Shown: one piece after another, positions 20,935-33,015 of the stretch
Position numbering within the stretch: position 1 is the first letter of the stretch
Layout of the letters: the number at the start of each line of letters is the position of its first letter
Translations under genes and position numbers: made by a program
Assembly: GCA_038501625.1 (NCBI GenBank)
Contig: JAZAYU010000266.1
Coordinates: forward strand, 372,001 to 436,000
Length of the DNA stretch: 64,000 nt
Direction of reading: 5' to 3'
DNA from: Corbicula japonica
Taxonomy: Eukaryota > Mollusca > Bivalvia > Venerida > Cyrenidae
Notes under the pieces: generated by a model
What the model was told of the DNA's origin: nothing
What the model saw: the letters and a program-made list of their open reading frames with translations, nothing else
Databases searched by the model: none

Positions 20935-23900
20935 AACCAGAACAACCCTCAACTTGTCCTATTCTACCACATTTGGCACACTCGCCGTGTGAAATCGAAG
21001 GCAATAAACCTACGAGCGGGCGTTAAAATCTTCCTACTGATTTTATCAGGAGATATTGCACTAAACCCAGGCCCAACAAAATTCCCATGTGGCACATGCT
21101 CTAAACCTGTTGCTAAAAACCACAGAGCTGTACTGTGCGAGGTCTGCAACTACTGGAGTCATATTAAATGTGCAGGGATACTCCCTAAAGAATATGAACT
21201 ACTCCAAAGCAGCATGGATGCCTGGATATGTGAAACCTGCAAAAAATGGCACTTTACTGACTCTTATTTTTTAACATATCAAGATAGCAGCATTTTAAAT
21301 TTAGATTCCTCCTTATCGTCGACAGATACAGAATTTTCAAATTTTGAAGAACTAAAAATCTTAAGAAGAAAACAACCAAATAAATTTCTCATAGCCCATT
21401 TGAACATTAACAGCTTAAAAGGAAAATTTATTGAAATCTCAGAAATTCTTACAAATAGACTAGTAGACCTTCTTTTTATTTCAGAAACAAAACTGGATTC
21501 TACATACCGGGACAGTCTGTATGAAGTACCGGGTTATAAACTGGAACGGAGGGATAGGGATGCTAATGGGGGTGGTGTAGCATCATATATAAGGACAGAA
21601 ATTCCAGCCAGAAGACGCAAAGATCTAGAGTCTGAGAGCATTGAAAACATTACTTATGAGGTAACACTAAGTAAGAATAAATGGCTAATTATGTGTATGT
21701 ATAAACCACCAAAAATATCTGATAGTGATTTTTCAAAATCTTTTACCCTTTTGGTTGACAAATGTATAACATACTATGACCACTACTTCATTTCTGGAGA
21801 TCTGAATTTTGACTTATTAAATGAACAAAAAAGCAAATGTCTAACAGAATTAATGGACATTTTTGACCTTGCTAATCTTATTAAAACACCAACATGCTTT
21901 ATGAAAAACTCTAAACCTTCTCTACTTGATGTTTTCCTGACAAACTCCAGACAGAAATGTATAAATACATTAAACATACCTACTGGAATAAGTGATTGTC
22001 ATAATATGATATGTACAACTATAAACAGTTCAACACCTAAAAATGAAAAACAAAAAATTATATACAGAAGTTACAAAAACTTGGATTTGGTTTCCTTACA
22101 TGATGATCTTAGAAAAATAGAAATATGTAAACAATCAAACGTGACTATAAACGAACAATACAAAACTTTTGAAAGTGATGTCACTGAAATATTTAATAAA
22201 TATGCTCCATTAAAAGAGATGTATAGGAAAAATGAAAAATTACCATGTATGAATAGAGCATTAAGAAAAGAAATCTATAAAACGAAAATGCTCTTACACA
22301 AATTTCAAAAATATAGTACTTCTAAAAATTGGGAAAAATACAGGCAGCAAAAAAATCTAGTAAACAAATTAAAAATTAAATCACATAATAATTATTTTCA
22401 AGAACGATGTGTGGGTGGGGCTAAAACTGCAGACTTTTGGGACACTGTCAAGCCATATTTATCAAACAAAAACAAAACTGCAATGTCAAAAATTATTTTA
22501 AATGAAAATGAAAACATTATATCTGAAAATGAAAATGTAGCTGAAATCTTTAATAACTTTTTCACCAATGTTGCTGAAAATATTGGGAAAGATTATGTTT
22601 TTGATCCTAGAAATCATCCAAGCTTGACAGAAATAGGTAAACTTCAGATTGCTCAAGATACTTTTGCATTCCAGAATACCAATACAGAAACAGTGTCCAA
22701 AATTATTACAAAATTTAATGCCAAAAAGGCAACTGGAGCTGATAAAATCTCGGTCAAACTTTTAAAATTTAGTCAGCCTGCCCTCCTACAACCAATAACA
22801 GATCTAATAATATTTCTATTGAGTCTGGTATTTTTCCAGACCAGCTTAAGCAAGCACAAGTCACACCCATATATAAGAAAAATGATCCAATGGATAAATC
22901 CAAATACAGACCAGTTAGTATCCTACCAATTCCCTCAAAAATATTTGAAAAAGTTCTGTCTGAACAGCTATCAAAGTATTTTGATAAGATTTTTAATAAT
23001 TTCCTATGTGCTTTTCGCAAGGGCCATGGCTGTCAAACAACCCTTTTAAGATTACTGGAAGATTGGAAATATGCACTTGACAAAAATGAGTATGTTGCTG
23101 CTATTCTCATGGATCTGTCCAAGGCGTTTGACTGCCTCCCACATGACATACTTCTTGCAAAATTACATGCATATGGTCTTTCTGAAAAGGCAGTCTCTCT
23201 TCTATAATCATACCTTACAGATAGGAAACAACAAATAAAAATTGGGAATGTAGTAAGTAAATGGGACAGCATTAAAAAGGGGGTACCTCAAGGGTCTATT
23301 CTTGGCCCTCTTCTCTTTAATGTCTTTATAAATGATATATTCTCCTTTGTTAAGAAAAGTAACCTTTATAACTATGCCGATGACAACACTCTTTCATTTC
23401 ACTCACCAAATTACAACGAACTTATATCCGTACTAGAGGAAGAAAGCAAAATTCTAATTGACTGGTTCAGTTTTAACTGTATGCAGGCAAATCCTGATAA
23501 ATTCCAAGCTATAGCTGTCGGAAGAAAAACTCATGATAAGAAACCTGAATTCAATATTGGTCAATCAAAACTGTCATGTGATGATGTTGTAAAACTGTTA
23601 GGTATAGATATTGATTACAACTTAAACTTTGATGTTCATATAAGTAATCTATGCAGAAAGGCAGGTAGACAACTAAATATTATGAAAAGAATTGGGCAAA
23701 ACTTGTGTAAACTTAACAGGTTAACCATATTTCATACCTTTATACTGTCAAATTTTAACTTCTGTCCAATGGCATGGCATTTTTGTTCTACAACAAATAC
23801 AATGAAGATGGAGAAATTACAAGAAAGAGCACTTCGTTTTGTATATTCAGACTATATATCAACCTATGACCAACTTCTCGCAATCTCCCAAGCCTACACA

Positions 23901-24202
23901 TTGGACGCATGCGAACAATGGCGTTAGAAACTTTTAAAATTTTAAATGGTCTAGCTCCAGTTGTCTTGGAAAATATTGTTCAAAAAAAGAATGTCAGCTA
24001 CAGCTTCAGATACTCTAACATCCTACAAATTCCAAGCGTTAAATCTACCAAATTCGGTAAAAATTCATTTAGGTTTGCTGCTCCTGTGCTTTGGAACTCT
24101 TTACCAGAAGAATACAGAAACACCACAAACTTCAGTCAATTCAAAAATCTTATAGCATCTTGGAATGGTAAAGACTGCAACTGTATTGTATGTAAACTGT
24201 AA
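20935..24202 (+). pseudogene. CR1-like LINE ORF2: 2A-like motif, PHD finger, endonuclease, reverse transcriptase
   Basis: No ATG opens this frame; GTG 20989 is only a landmark. Counting from it, residues 16-29 are LLILSGDIALNPGP (2A-like). Residues 34-84 form a PHD finger with C34 C37, C50 C53, H58 C61 and C81 C84. The APE endonuclease follows with AHLNINSLKGKF, SETKLDS, GGGVASYIR, SGDLNFDLL, LLDVFLTN and SDCHNM. The RT begins ATGADKIS; a one-base loss near 22808 moves it one frame on, where SKYRPVSILPIPSKIFEKVL, the ILMDLSKAFDCLPHD box, GVPQGSILGP and YADD (23373-23384) are read. An in-frame TAA lies at 23205-23207. A second shift near 23890 leads to MRTMALETFKILNGLAP and a C-terminus with CNCIVCKL. 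All catalytic boxes survive, so decay is recent or mild. Confidence 0.85.
21019..21075 (+). other. 2A-like ribosome-skipping motif
   Basis: VKIFLLILSGDIALNPGP precedes the PHD finger. The 2A consensus is D(V/I)ExNPGP; here the Glu position is Ala. A hydrophobic Leu/Ile run before it is usual for 2A. 2A-like sequences are documented near the N-terminus of APE-type non-LTR retrotransposons. Whether the Ala variant skips is not known from sequence. Confidence 0.7.
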
Positions 24203-25135
24203 ATTAGTAAAAATAACGATTGCACCATATCAACATTATTAATGTGCAAAGTCTTGTCAACTTCCTTTTCAATGGTAATTGTTCACCATGCCTACTATTG
24301 TCACTTATAACATATGACTTAATATTTGTGAAACTGACTATTACAATCTGTAAAACTATGCTTGTATATTTATGACTGTTTTGTTCTAGATGTCTGGAAT
24401 TTGTTAAGAGTGCTCTCAGGCTCTAGGTCTAGCACGTGAAACAAAAGTGTAATAATTATTATGATATGTTCTAAATAAAAATTATAGTTACACTAAGATG
24501 CAAGTTGATATGTATTAAACTTTAGGCTAGTCATAAAAATCTTTTAATGAGTCATTATTATTTATTACTTTATTTATTAATTCAAAACGAGACTGGGTGG
24601 CAGATACTCGCTGCACTCCGTCACCCTCTGTGGTCAGGCGGGACGTCTAACCCCCTGGACAGTGGTGACTTAAATGGAGTAGTGATACTTTCAGGCGGAT
24701 GTTTTGACCTCCTGGGTAGAACTGGTATTCAAACACCGGCACGAGTGAAGCCAACCTCCTCATGTGTGATAAAATTTTAAATAAATCTTAGTAAAACTTC
24801 TGTGATAAATGAAACTTTTATTAACTATTAAGACATGTCACATTTTAGAAATCCTATTTATATAATGAATGTATAATCTTAACTATTTAATGTTCATTAG
24901 CCTTTAACTGTCAGAATTTAACTTTAAATGTGCTGGTTTTTTTATAATATGACACACCGTTTAATATTTAACTATGTTTTTATTACAGCCTCTTTACACT
25001 TGTTTTTACCCTGTTTACATTTGTTATTATAGTCGGTTAAAAAGCTCCTGAGAGCTTATGTTATTCTATTGTACTTGTCTTGCCGACTCAAAATAAATCT
25101 TATTGTATTGTAATGTATTGTATTGTATTGTATTG
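24203..25135 (+). other. LINE 3' UTR with (TATTG)n terminus
   Basis: Non-coding tail after the RT frame. A GC-richer block at 24590-24765, AT-rich on both sides, may be a conserved UTR segment or a nested SINE. The last 35 bp are TATTG units, with AATAAA just before (25091-25096). Confidence 0.65.
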
Positions 25136-27902
25136 TCGTTCGTTGTAACCAATAGAAATACTGGCAATCGGCCATTTTAAGCCTCAGGAAATCAAGTTGA
25201 AAACTACTGAATGGTAGCTTGTTAGTTGAATATTAGGCTTTTAAATTCAATGGAGCATAAGGCCCAGTGACGGAAAAATCAGGAGCATGGAGTTTTCGTT
25301 GAAAACAAGATGTAAGGCTGGTGAGAACCAACTTTTATGTGAATTTGAATTGTGAAATGGACCTCGCAATGTTCAGTCACTCACAATGTGAGACACACTG
25401 AGCTTAGCGTAGACCAGCGCCACATTTCAGTTTTGTATAAGAGTTTTTTGTCACTGGTCATGTTCGTCATTCAGACATGTGAGCTCATTGCAGTCGAAGA
25501 TATTGTTTCTGAGAGTAAATAGCTGAAAACTGAACACGGGGTATGAGATTTATTTTATAATGTTTATAAAACACATGGCACAAGAGCAAATCTACACCAT
25601 AAGGCTTTGAAGACTGACACTGTTTTCTAAAAAAAATTGGAGAAACTGGCCGCCCCACCCCCCCCCCAAAAAAAAAAATGAGGGTCTACACTGCATAAAC
25701 ATAATGTTATCAGTCTATCCACACCAAATTTACGATCAAATACCATGGATTTGGTATATGGATTACAGTCTATAGGCCAAAAACAAGTGAAATGGGCCAC
25801 ACTTGCTTTTGAAAAAGCTGAAATAGGCCACAAAAATAGGCCATATTTTTATGTTATTTACAAAGAGTTTATTATCATTGTGTTAATATGTTCTATGTCA
25901 GTTTATGATGTTTTATTAAATATTGTTCAACAAGTTGCTTCATTGATTGGACATTTTGTACAAAGCAACATGTACTTTTTCCGGATTTTGTCCAAGACTA
26001 TCATGACTAAACAGGTGGGAAAACAATTGACAAAATGTTGCAAAAAAGAAAAGAACATTATAATCATTTCTTTTTTTGTGATAGCAATTTAAACACAAAA
26101 AAAAACATTAACATAAATAAATGTAAAAATGTTTTTATGAACAAAATTTAAAAATCATCTACTAGTATCAGAACTACAATTAACATCATTTATGTGTCAA
26201 TATGCTCTTTTGATCAATGATCATAGTGTAGCCCAGTTGAGATTTTATTCATTTAAGAGAGATTAATCAGATTTTCTTAAGTTTTACTATTTTTGAAGTT
26301 ATCTCCCTTTCATTACCTATTAATTAGCCAAGCGTTTAATTTCCCTCCAAAGTCGGGGTCACTTGAGGTCAGTTGTGTCGGAACGTTTTGGTCAGCCATT
26401 GTGTATTGTTGCACATTGGACATTCATTTTTTACTTTGTAATAAATCAGTAGGAAACTGGATTATTCATTGTTAGTTGCTTTTTTTTGTTTTAATGATTC
26501 AATTGCCAACCTTTATTGTAATTGTTTTATAAAGTACAGTTTTGGAGAGTTTTATTTGTTTATTTGGAGTTTATTTCTTGAGTGATGGAATTCAAGATGG
26601 CGGCATATTTTCTATACTGCAGTTATTATTAATAATCACTGTCTTCTATTATGCACTGGTTTGTAACTTTCAGTAACCTGAGTAACCAGCTGACAGTCAC
26701 AGAGAGTAGAGAGTAGATGAGAGAGAAGTGTTGGAGTGAAAGTCCAATCCACAATTGGTATGTAACTTGGTATATTGTTATCTGTACTTTATCATGTGTT
26801 ATTGTTTTTATTGTTTTAACTGGTATTATGTTAATGGTCACTAGATACTGTTAAGAAGGCATGTTTACAATTATGATTATATGTCATAATAATTACATAA
26901 TACCATTGTACTTAAGGTTCTTTATCATTTTTGTATTTTCAGGGCTTGTTGCAAATTGCATGTGTGTTGCCAATTGCCGTTTGACAATTGCCATATTTTC
27001 CATTGCGTTGTCAATTGCCATACTTGCCGATTGTCATACTTGCCAAGTTGTCAAGCTTGTCCACTACATATTAAACACTGAACCTTATTTACCCTTGGAT
27101 TTGTGTTGTTTATTAAATAGTGAATACTCAATGGTGGTGTAGTGCCCGGGTAACATTAGTCTACACAAGTCACTTGGTCTACACTAGCACAGAATCTAAT
27201 ATTGATGCAGTTGCAGTATAAGCTGTGTCGCATTTTGCAGTTTCCAACTTGGAAATTGGTTTAGAAATAAATTTATTTATTTATCAAATATGACATCTTT
27301 GATTGCATTAGCACCTCTGACTGTTACTGCAAGTGTTGTAAATTGTGATCTTTTATAACAATGTGACACCCTGACAAAACTAATTGAATCAACACCTTGG
27401 GTAGGTGTAGGGAAGGGAACAGATTATGACTATAACACAAATTACTTTTTGATGACAGTCCAATATTCAAAGCAAAAATGACAATTAGATGATGTTTTTA
27501 TTTGTTCTTGAGTTTCAGGATGACAAGCACAATTTTAGATATCAATTTAACAATGATACTATTTTTAAAAAGCTTATGTAAATCTAAAAACAAAACTAAC
27601 ACTCTTTACAGTGATTGTCATATACACTAGACTTACAAGTACTACCTGAAATGACTTGTGGCCTATTTGACATGATACCTCGAAAAATCACATAATTATA
27701 TCATGCATGAGTAGGCTTAAAAATGTTAGACACAATTTATTTGTTTATATTTTGGCCAAATACATGACAGATTGTTTTAAATGTATGAAATTTCAGGTTT
27801 TATAAATTTATTAGACAATAATTTGCTCAAAGTAACTACTGATTATTACCCTTTTATTTTTAATACACAGTAATATGAGATTTTAAATAAAAGAGAAATT
27901 TA
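25136..27902. other. AT-rich non-coding stretch
   Basis: No convincing exon or repeat family member. Poly-C/poly-A tract at 25652-25679. An AAGATGGCGGC (YY1-like) motif at 26594-26604 is treated as a finding. A loose repeat of CAATTGCCA/ACTTGCC occurs at 26945-27060. Confidence 0.5.
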
Positions 27903-28144
27903 CCCTTTTACTCCACATACATGCCTTTTTAGTTTTACCCATGTGAGGCCAGTGTAGATCCAGATCAGCTGGCACATCTGTGCCATCTGATCAGGATCTG
28001 CACTGTTCATTTTTTGGTCAAAATGAACCTAATGATTTAAACAAATGAACATTTCAGATCCTGATCAGACATAATGTATGTGCTGGCTGATCTGAATCTA
28101 CACAGTTCTTCCATGCCATAAATGTGTGTACATGGAGGAAAGGG
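27903..28144. mobile_element. piggyBac-type MITE
   Basis: Left end CCCTTTTACTCCACATACAT and right end ATGGAGGAAAGGG are inverted repeats, followed by TTAA on the right (TTTA on the left, one change). Subterminal inverted blocks (GTAGATCCAGATCAGC and its mirror) match the copy at 38521. TTAA flanks and CCC-starting ends point to piggyBac-family transposase use. Confidence 0.75.
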
Positions 28145-29867
28145 TTAATCTCCGCATAATATTATCAGTTGGGACCAAAAAGTTTGACCAGAAAGCAGAC
28201 TGCATTTGTACCAAGAATAGCATTAAATATCAAGTTAGTGCTCATTTTGGGAATTACAAGTGTTCTATTATTACCATATTTTCTGTCATGTGCACATTTC
28301 AACATGATTTCATAATCAAAATATGTATGTGAGGTACATGTTTAATCAAATACACTATTTACAAGATGTCTGTTTTGTTTTGTTTTATTTTTGCAAATTT
28401 TGTTAAATATGGTGTCACTAAATTTGCTCAGCATAAAAAAGTTGTGTTTTAAAAAATAAAAAAATCAAAGCTTTCATAATCATTTAAATTGTTGAAACAA
28501 AACTAGATTGCTGTGAAGAGGAAGAAAAACATTTCTTGCCATGTCAGTAATCTGAAAATACTTACCAGACAGAGATCTAATGGCATTTTTTTACCAATTG
28601 ATGTGTTCCCAGGTTTACAATTTTTTAACAATAATCTGAATTCTCTTAACATTGTTATTATACATTTTAAAAAATGGACCAACAACATTTTTAGTGCATG
28701 ATTTGATTGGCAACCGCAATGCATTTGGTAAAGAAAATAGATATAAAGAAGCATTTTGTTTCAATTCAGTTACTAAGACCTGTAAAGGAGTGTTACATAT
28801 GGATAATCAGACTACATGACATTGTACTGTTTATGTTTAATTGATTGAGATTATTTCATCATTTTGGCCCAATAGCTGAACTATTTTTCAACTTAAATGA
28901 GTAACTATATCGTGCACATTAAAGTAACTTGGCTCAAATTTGTACTATATTGTCACAATATTTTTCACACAGCATCTATAACTTCAAGATCACTGTTGTT
29001 AATAACTGAAAATTCCTATGGCATTGTCATTCCTACAGATATTTTTAAATGACTTTGCACAAATATGCCCCAAAATCCAGATGATTTATACACTACATAT
29101 TGAAGTCTCAATGTAGTGTTAATGTGATGTATATAAAAACAGTACTTTTTAGGTGTAGATTAAAACTTTATGCATATAAATGCACATATATTTTTGAATA
29201 GCATGGCACAATTTTGTGCAATTGCAAGTTACAAATTCAAGTGTAATCAAGGTAACATTCTAAAAAATATAATTTATTTTCCAGTTAATAAAGTATAAAT
29301 TTTCATGCACAATGTGACATAATTATTAGAAATTACATGTATCAATGAAGAATTAATCAATATTCAATAATTGAGGTAATAGAAAACATTTGGGTTGTAA
29401 AACTTAAGCAAGAAGCCTTTGTGTTTTATACATTAAAAACCCAAATGTTTAGTAAAGGTCAGATTGCCAGTTGTGCAGCTGAATTTAGAGAAAGTTGATG
29501 CAGACTTAAATTCTTTCCAAAATCACATAATTATACATGTATCATGCATGAGTAGGCTAACAAATGTTAGACGCAATTTATTTTTTAATATTTTGGCCAA
29601 ATACATGACATTATAAATCATTATCCGAGATTATTAAAGCTAGAGCTCGATAAGAGGCAGTGCCTTAGTTCATATTAAATGTAATCTTTCGACATTATAC
29701 ACTGCAACGTTGCGTCGCTTTGATTACGTTTTAGGTTGTAGGAGAGTGACAGTGGTTTAAATAGGTATAAAATTGCTTTGAAAATGTGTTTCAAATCATG
29801 TTATTGAGTTATTTATGATTCAAGCTTAAGTCTCAGCAATGTAATCAACTAAGTTCACTGATTGCGT
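28145..29867. other. AT-rich non-coding stretch
   Basis: No gene seen. A block near 27680-27790 (CATAATTATATCATGCATGA, then AGTAGGCTTAAAAATGTTAG) recurs at 29523-29610, so a diverged ~100-bp repeat is present twice about 1.85 kb apart. Confidence 0.5.
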
Positions 29868-30118
29868 TTGCATGCAAAATGATTAAATATTGAGTATTTG
29901 GGGTTGGTGCACCCTAGAACCTGGATTAAACCTCCAGTGGCAATTTGATTTGCCGCAGACCGTTCCAAGGCGGTAACCCCTCGGGTTTTCATTTTTGTTA
30001 ATTGTTTGTGGTCTGTTTGGAAGCTTGTCATTTTATTAACCATGCTCTCTATCTTCTTGGCTGTGTGGGGAGGCTGTTTTTATAAATGTGGCAATTCCTG
30101 AGTTGCATATGTCACTTT
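29868..30118 (+). repeat. Common retroelement, 5'-truncated tail copy
   Basis: Tail blocks GGTTGGTGCACCCTAGAACC, GTTCCAAGGCGGTAACCCCT and GGCTGTGTGGGGAGGCTG. It faces an opposite-strand copy 50 bp further on. Confidence 0.8.
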
Positions 30119-30167
30119 TTACCGTTTTGGGTATTGAGTCTAAACAAGAAATATCAGTCTTTAAAAC

Positions 30168-30790
30168 ACGCCCCTCAGAAAAAACAACCTCCCCACACAG
30201 TCAAAAAGAGAGAGGGAGAAAGCATGGTTAATAAAATGATCAGTTTTTAAAAAAAAGACACCACAAACAATTAACAAAAATGAGAACCCGAGGGGTAACC
30301 GCCTTGGAACGGTCAGTGGCAAATCAAATTGCCTCTGTAGTTTAAACCAGGTTCTAGGTTGCACCAACCTCACACTTGTCCCAACAGGTTCTCATGTCAC
30401 AAAACAAGTACAAGTTGTCTTGGTAAAATAACTCCAACCCACCCATCGACTCAACAATGTTGCATGCAAAAGCACAGAAACATATAAAACATAAGAAGCT
30501 AATAGCATTGCAAAGCCAAAGGAAGGGTACTCAATGATCTTACAGAGAACAGAGCTCCTGGAGTAAACTCAGCAGGAACACGATGACAGGGATAAAAGAT
30601 ACAAATCGAGCTTCTATAAAAAAAATTTGCCCCATAAACCTTCATAAACTCTTAAACCCCTGCCAAAGTCGTGCAACCAAAAAGGTAAACATAATGATCA
30701 ACTGTAGATGGATTTATCACCAGGCCTGTAGAGCGCTGTAAAATATCATGTTGGTAACCTTTCTTTTTAAATTAACAGATGGTTTTTACG
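30168..30790 (-). repeat. Common retroelement, long truncated copy, minus strand
   Basis: The whole ~600-bp tail in reverse: CAACCTCCCCACACAGTC, GAGAACCCGAGGGGTAACCG, CACCAACCTCACACTTG, then into the coding remnant near 30720-30790 (complement of the 11150-11190 region). Confidence 0.85.
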
Positions 30791-31439
30791 AATTGCTAGG
30801 GGAAATTAACATCTCCTTGGTTTATAATATAAATATAAAGTGAATGTTTTTCTTTTTAGAGATAGTAAATCATTGATTTGCGTAAAAAAGGTGTATGAGA
30901 AGTGGTAATTCGCCATTTCCCTCGGGACTACATTATTATTGTGCGCATTCTAGATTTTAACCGTTGAGAAATTCATGGCATAACATTGATTAAGAGTTTA
31001 TGAAGGTTTATAAGGAAACTTCTACAGTAAATGATCGCTATAGATGCCGCTTTCAAAGTATGTGGTATGCAAAGAACTTTTAAGAATCTTAAATACCTTG
31101 TTATTGGTTATAAAATTTACCAAAAAGAATTCAATATTGTTCTGAGTCAACTTGCTTATTGTATCTATAAGGCGTATTTTATAAGTGATAGAAGAACGAA
31201 ATATATAAACATTGTGTATCATTTATTTAATGATTTTAACGGTTCTCCAGACTGTTTTGAAACCTAAACTGGTGTCATTACGCTTTTTAAATGATTTTGT
31301 GAAAAACATGAACGTTAACATGTAAGACATAGATACTCTGTTAATTCTAATTTTGTTAATTTGTACGTACATACTGTGACTGTGACTGTTGATCTTATTT
31401 AATAAACGGGTTGTCTTGATTTGACAATTCCAAAAACAT

Positions 31440-31640
31440 GATATCTTCTAAAAGAAGCTAGAAGCTCGATCTGTTTCTTTTATCCCTGTCATCGTTTTCT
31501 TGCTGATTTAACTCCAGGTCTCTGGTCATTGAGTACCCGTCCTTTTGAATGCTCTTATTTGCTCTCTTTTCCTCTTATTCGCTGCGTGTGAAGGCTATGT
31601 TTTCTGAGTGCGCCGGTTCCTGATATGCATTTTTCAAATT
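31440..31640 (+). repeat. Common retroelement, internally deleted tail copy
   Basis: AGAAGCTCGATCTGTTTCTT, TATCCCTGTCATCGTTTTCT and ATTGAGTACCCG are joined directly to the last ~90 bp (TGAAGGCTATGTTTTCTG, TTCCTGATATGCATTTTTCA), so the middle ~350 bp are missing. Confidence 0.7.
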
Positions 31641-31680
31641 GTTTCTTACACAGTTCGTCCATTATGTGGATCCGAGTTTT

Positions 31681-31701
31681 CCAAAAAAAAAAAAAAAAAA
31701 A
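31681..31701. repeat. Poly-A tract
   Basis: An uninterrupted run of about 20 A. Confidence 0.9.
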
Positions 31702-33015
31702 GAACCCAGTGAAATGAAAGACTTCTGCAAAAAGGAAGGATGTGAAAACGGCCGTCAATGAAATAAACAATTTAAGTCAATGACTTAGCTATTTGCACAT
31801 CTGGCTTACGATTTGTTATAAGGTTTCATCTGAAAATACTGTCAATGTTTCCTCAAGCTCAGTCATTTGATTTGTTGATATGGAGATTACCCAGATATAT
31901 AGCCTATGTATGCAATCCGTTTTGACCAATGTGCATGTAAGTTATTTAAATCTCTATTTGGTGACACGTGGGTTTATTAACAAATGATTTTTGGTAGTTT
32001 AGTGACATAAGGTGTGTTTAAACACCAAACCAAACCATATAGTATGTCAACAGTTCCGGTTATGAACCATTTGGGATTGTCCAAGTATTGTAATTAATTG
32101 TTTTTCATATACACTTTGATTAATTTGTCTGAAATTAAGCATTTTACTGAAATAGATTGGAAATGAATCCATAGGTGGGCCACTTTATTATCCGAGTATC
32201 CGGGAAAAAAATCAAGTTTAAATTTCTAAAGTGTATACCAAATACACAAGACGATGAAATACATTCATAATTGTTTCATTTGGAAACTCCATGTTTTCTA
32301 AAACACGTTTCTCTATTGACGCTTATTTGATTGGTCACAGGTTTAATTGATGCTCAGATTATGTGATCTAAAAGTTTGATTAACAGTCTTAATGAAAAAT
32401 ATTTATTTATATTCCTATGCTGTAAATAACTACTTAATATGTTTTTAGGAGTTGACAAACACAAACAGTGAGTCTCGATTTTTATTAGGTGTTAAACTTA
32501 TTACAATCTCACCGGCAATGATATAATCTTTTTTCTTTGTTTTCCAAAGGTGGCGAAGCCCCAGGCAATGAATCGCTGCCTCAAAGGTTTTATCGTCCGT
32601 ATTGGGTTAGAAAAGAACTATTTTGAATAAAATAAATATTGCATTTACATTTATCCCTAATACCAGTATATAAATAAATAATTTTGCTTATTTCGAGCGG
32701 ATACAATTTAAAAAAGACGCGATTCAATTAAGACAAAATACATGAAATCTGGACATAAATTATCACAGAGTACATGTGTATAAGATTAATACAGTAACCC
32801 GAAACGAAAATTGCTAAACTGCACGCCGACGACCAGTTAGTTGCTAACATAAAAATAAGAGACCTCGTTTTTATCAAGTTAAATGCGCATTTGAAGGCAT
32901 TATTTCTGGGGCAAGTACAGTCTTTTTTGATAGTCGTACTGTTAAGTTTGACTTGCAAGAATATGACCAGGTTACCGTTCATAAATAATGTTTCTACTAT
33001 CACTGAACACGTGAT

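Larger units (their letters stand above)
20400..25135 (+). mobile_element. Nearly full-length CR1-like non-LTR retrotransposon
   Basis: From a signal-like N-terminal frame (20692) through PHD finger, APE endonuclease and reverse transcriptase (to 24202) to a ~930-bp 3' UTR ending in a (TATTG)n run at 25101-25135. Short 3' microsatellite termini are typical of CR1/L2-type LINEs. The 5' end is not definable by eye; 20400 is an estimate. The element lies between the two methyltransferase gene copies, in the same direction as the EF-hand genes and opposite to the methyltransferases. Two frameshifts and two in-frame stops make it inactive in this assembly. Confidence 0.8.

Noticed and set aside
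24547..24780. 77-codon frame in the LINE 3' UTR
   Set aside because: Inside the retrotransposon tail, no motif; the GC-rich block may be a nested repeat but I could not prove it.
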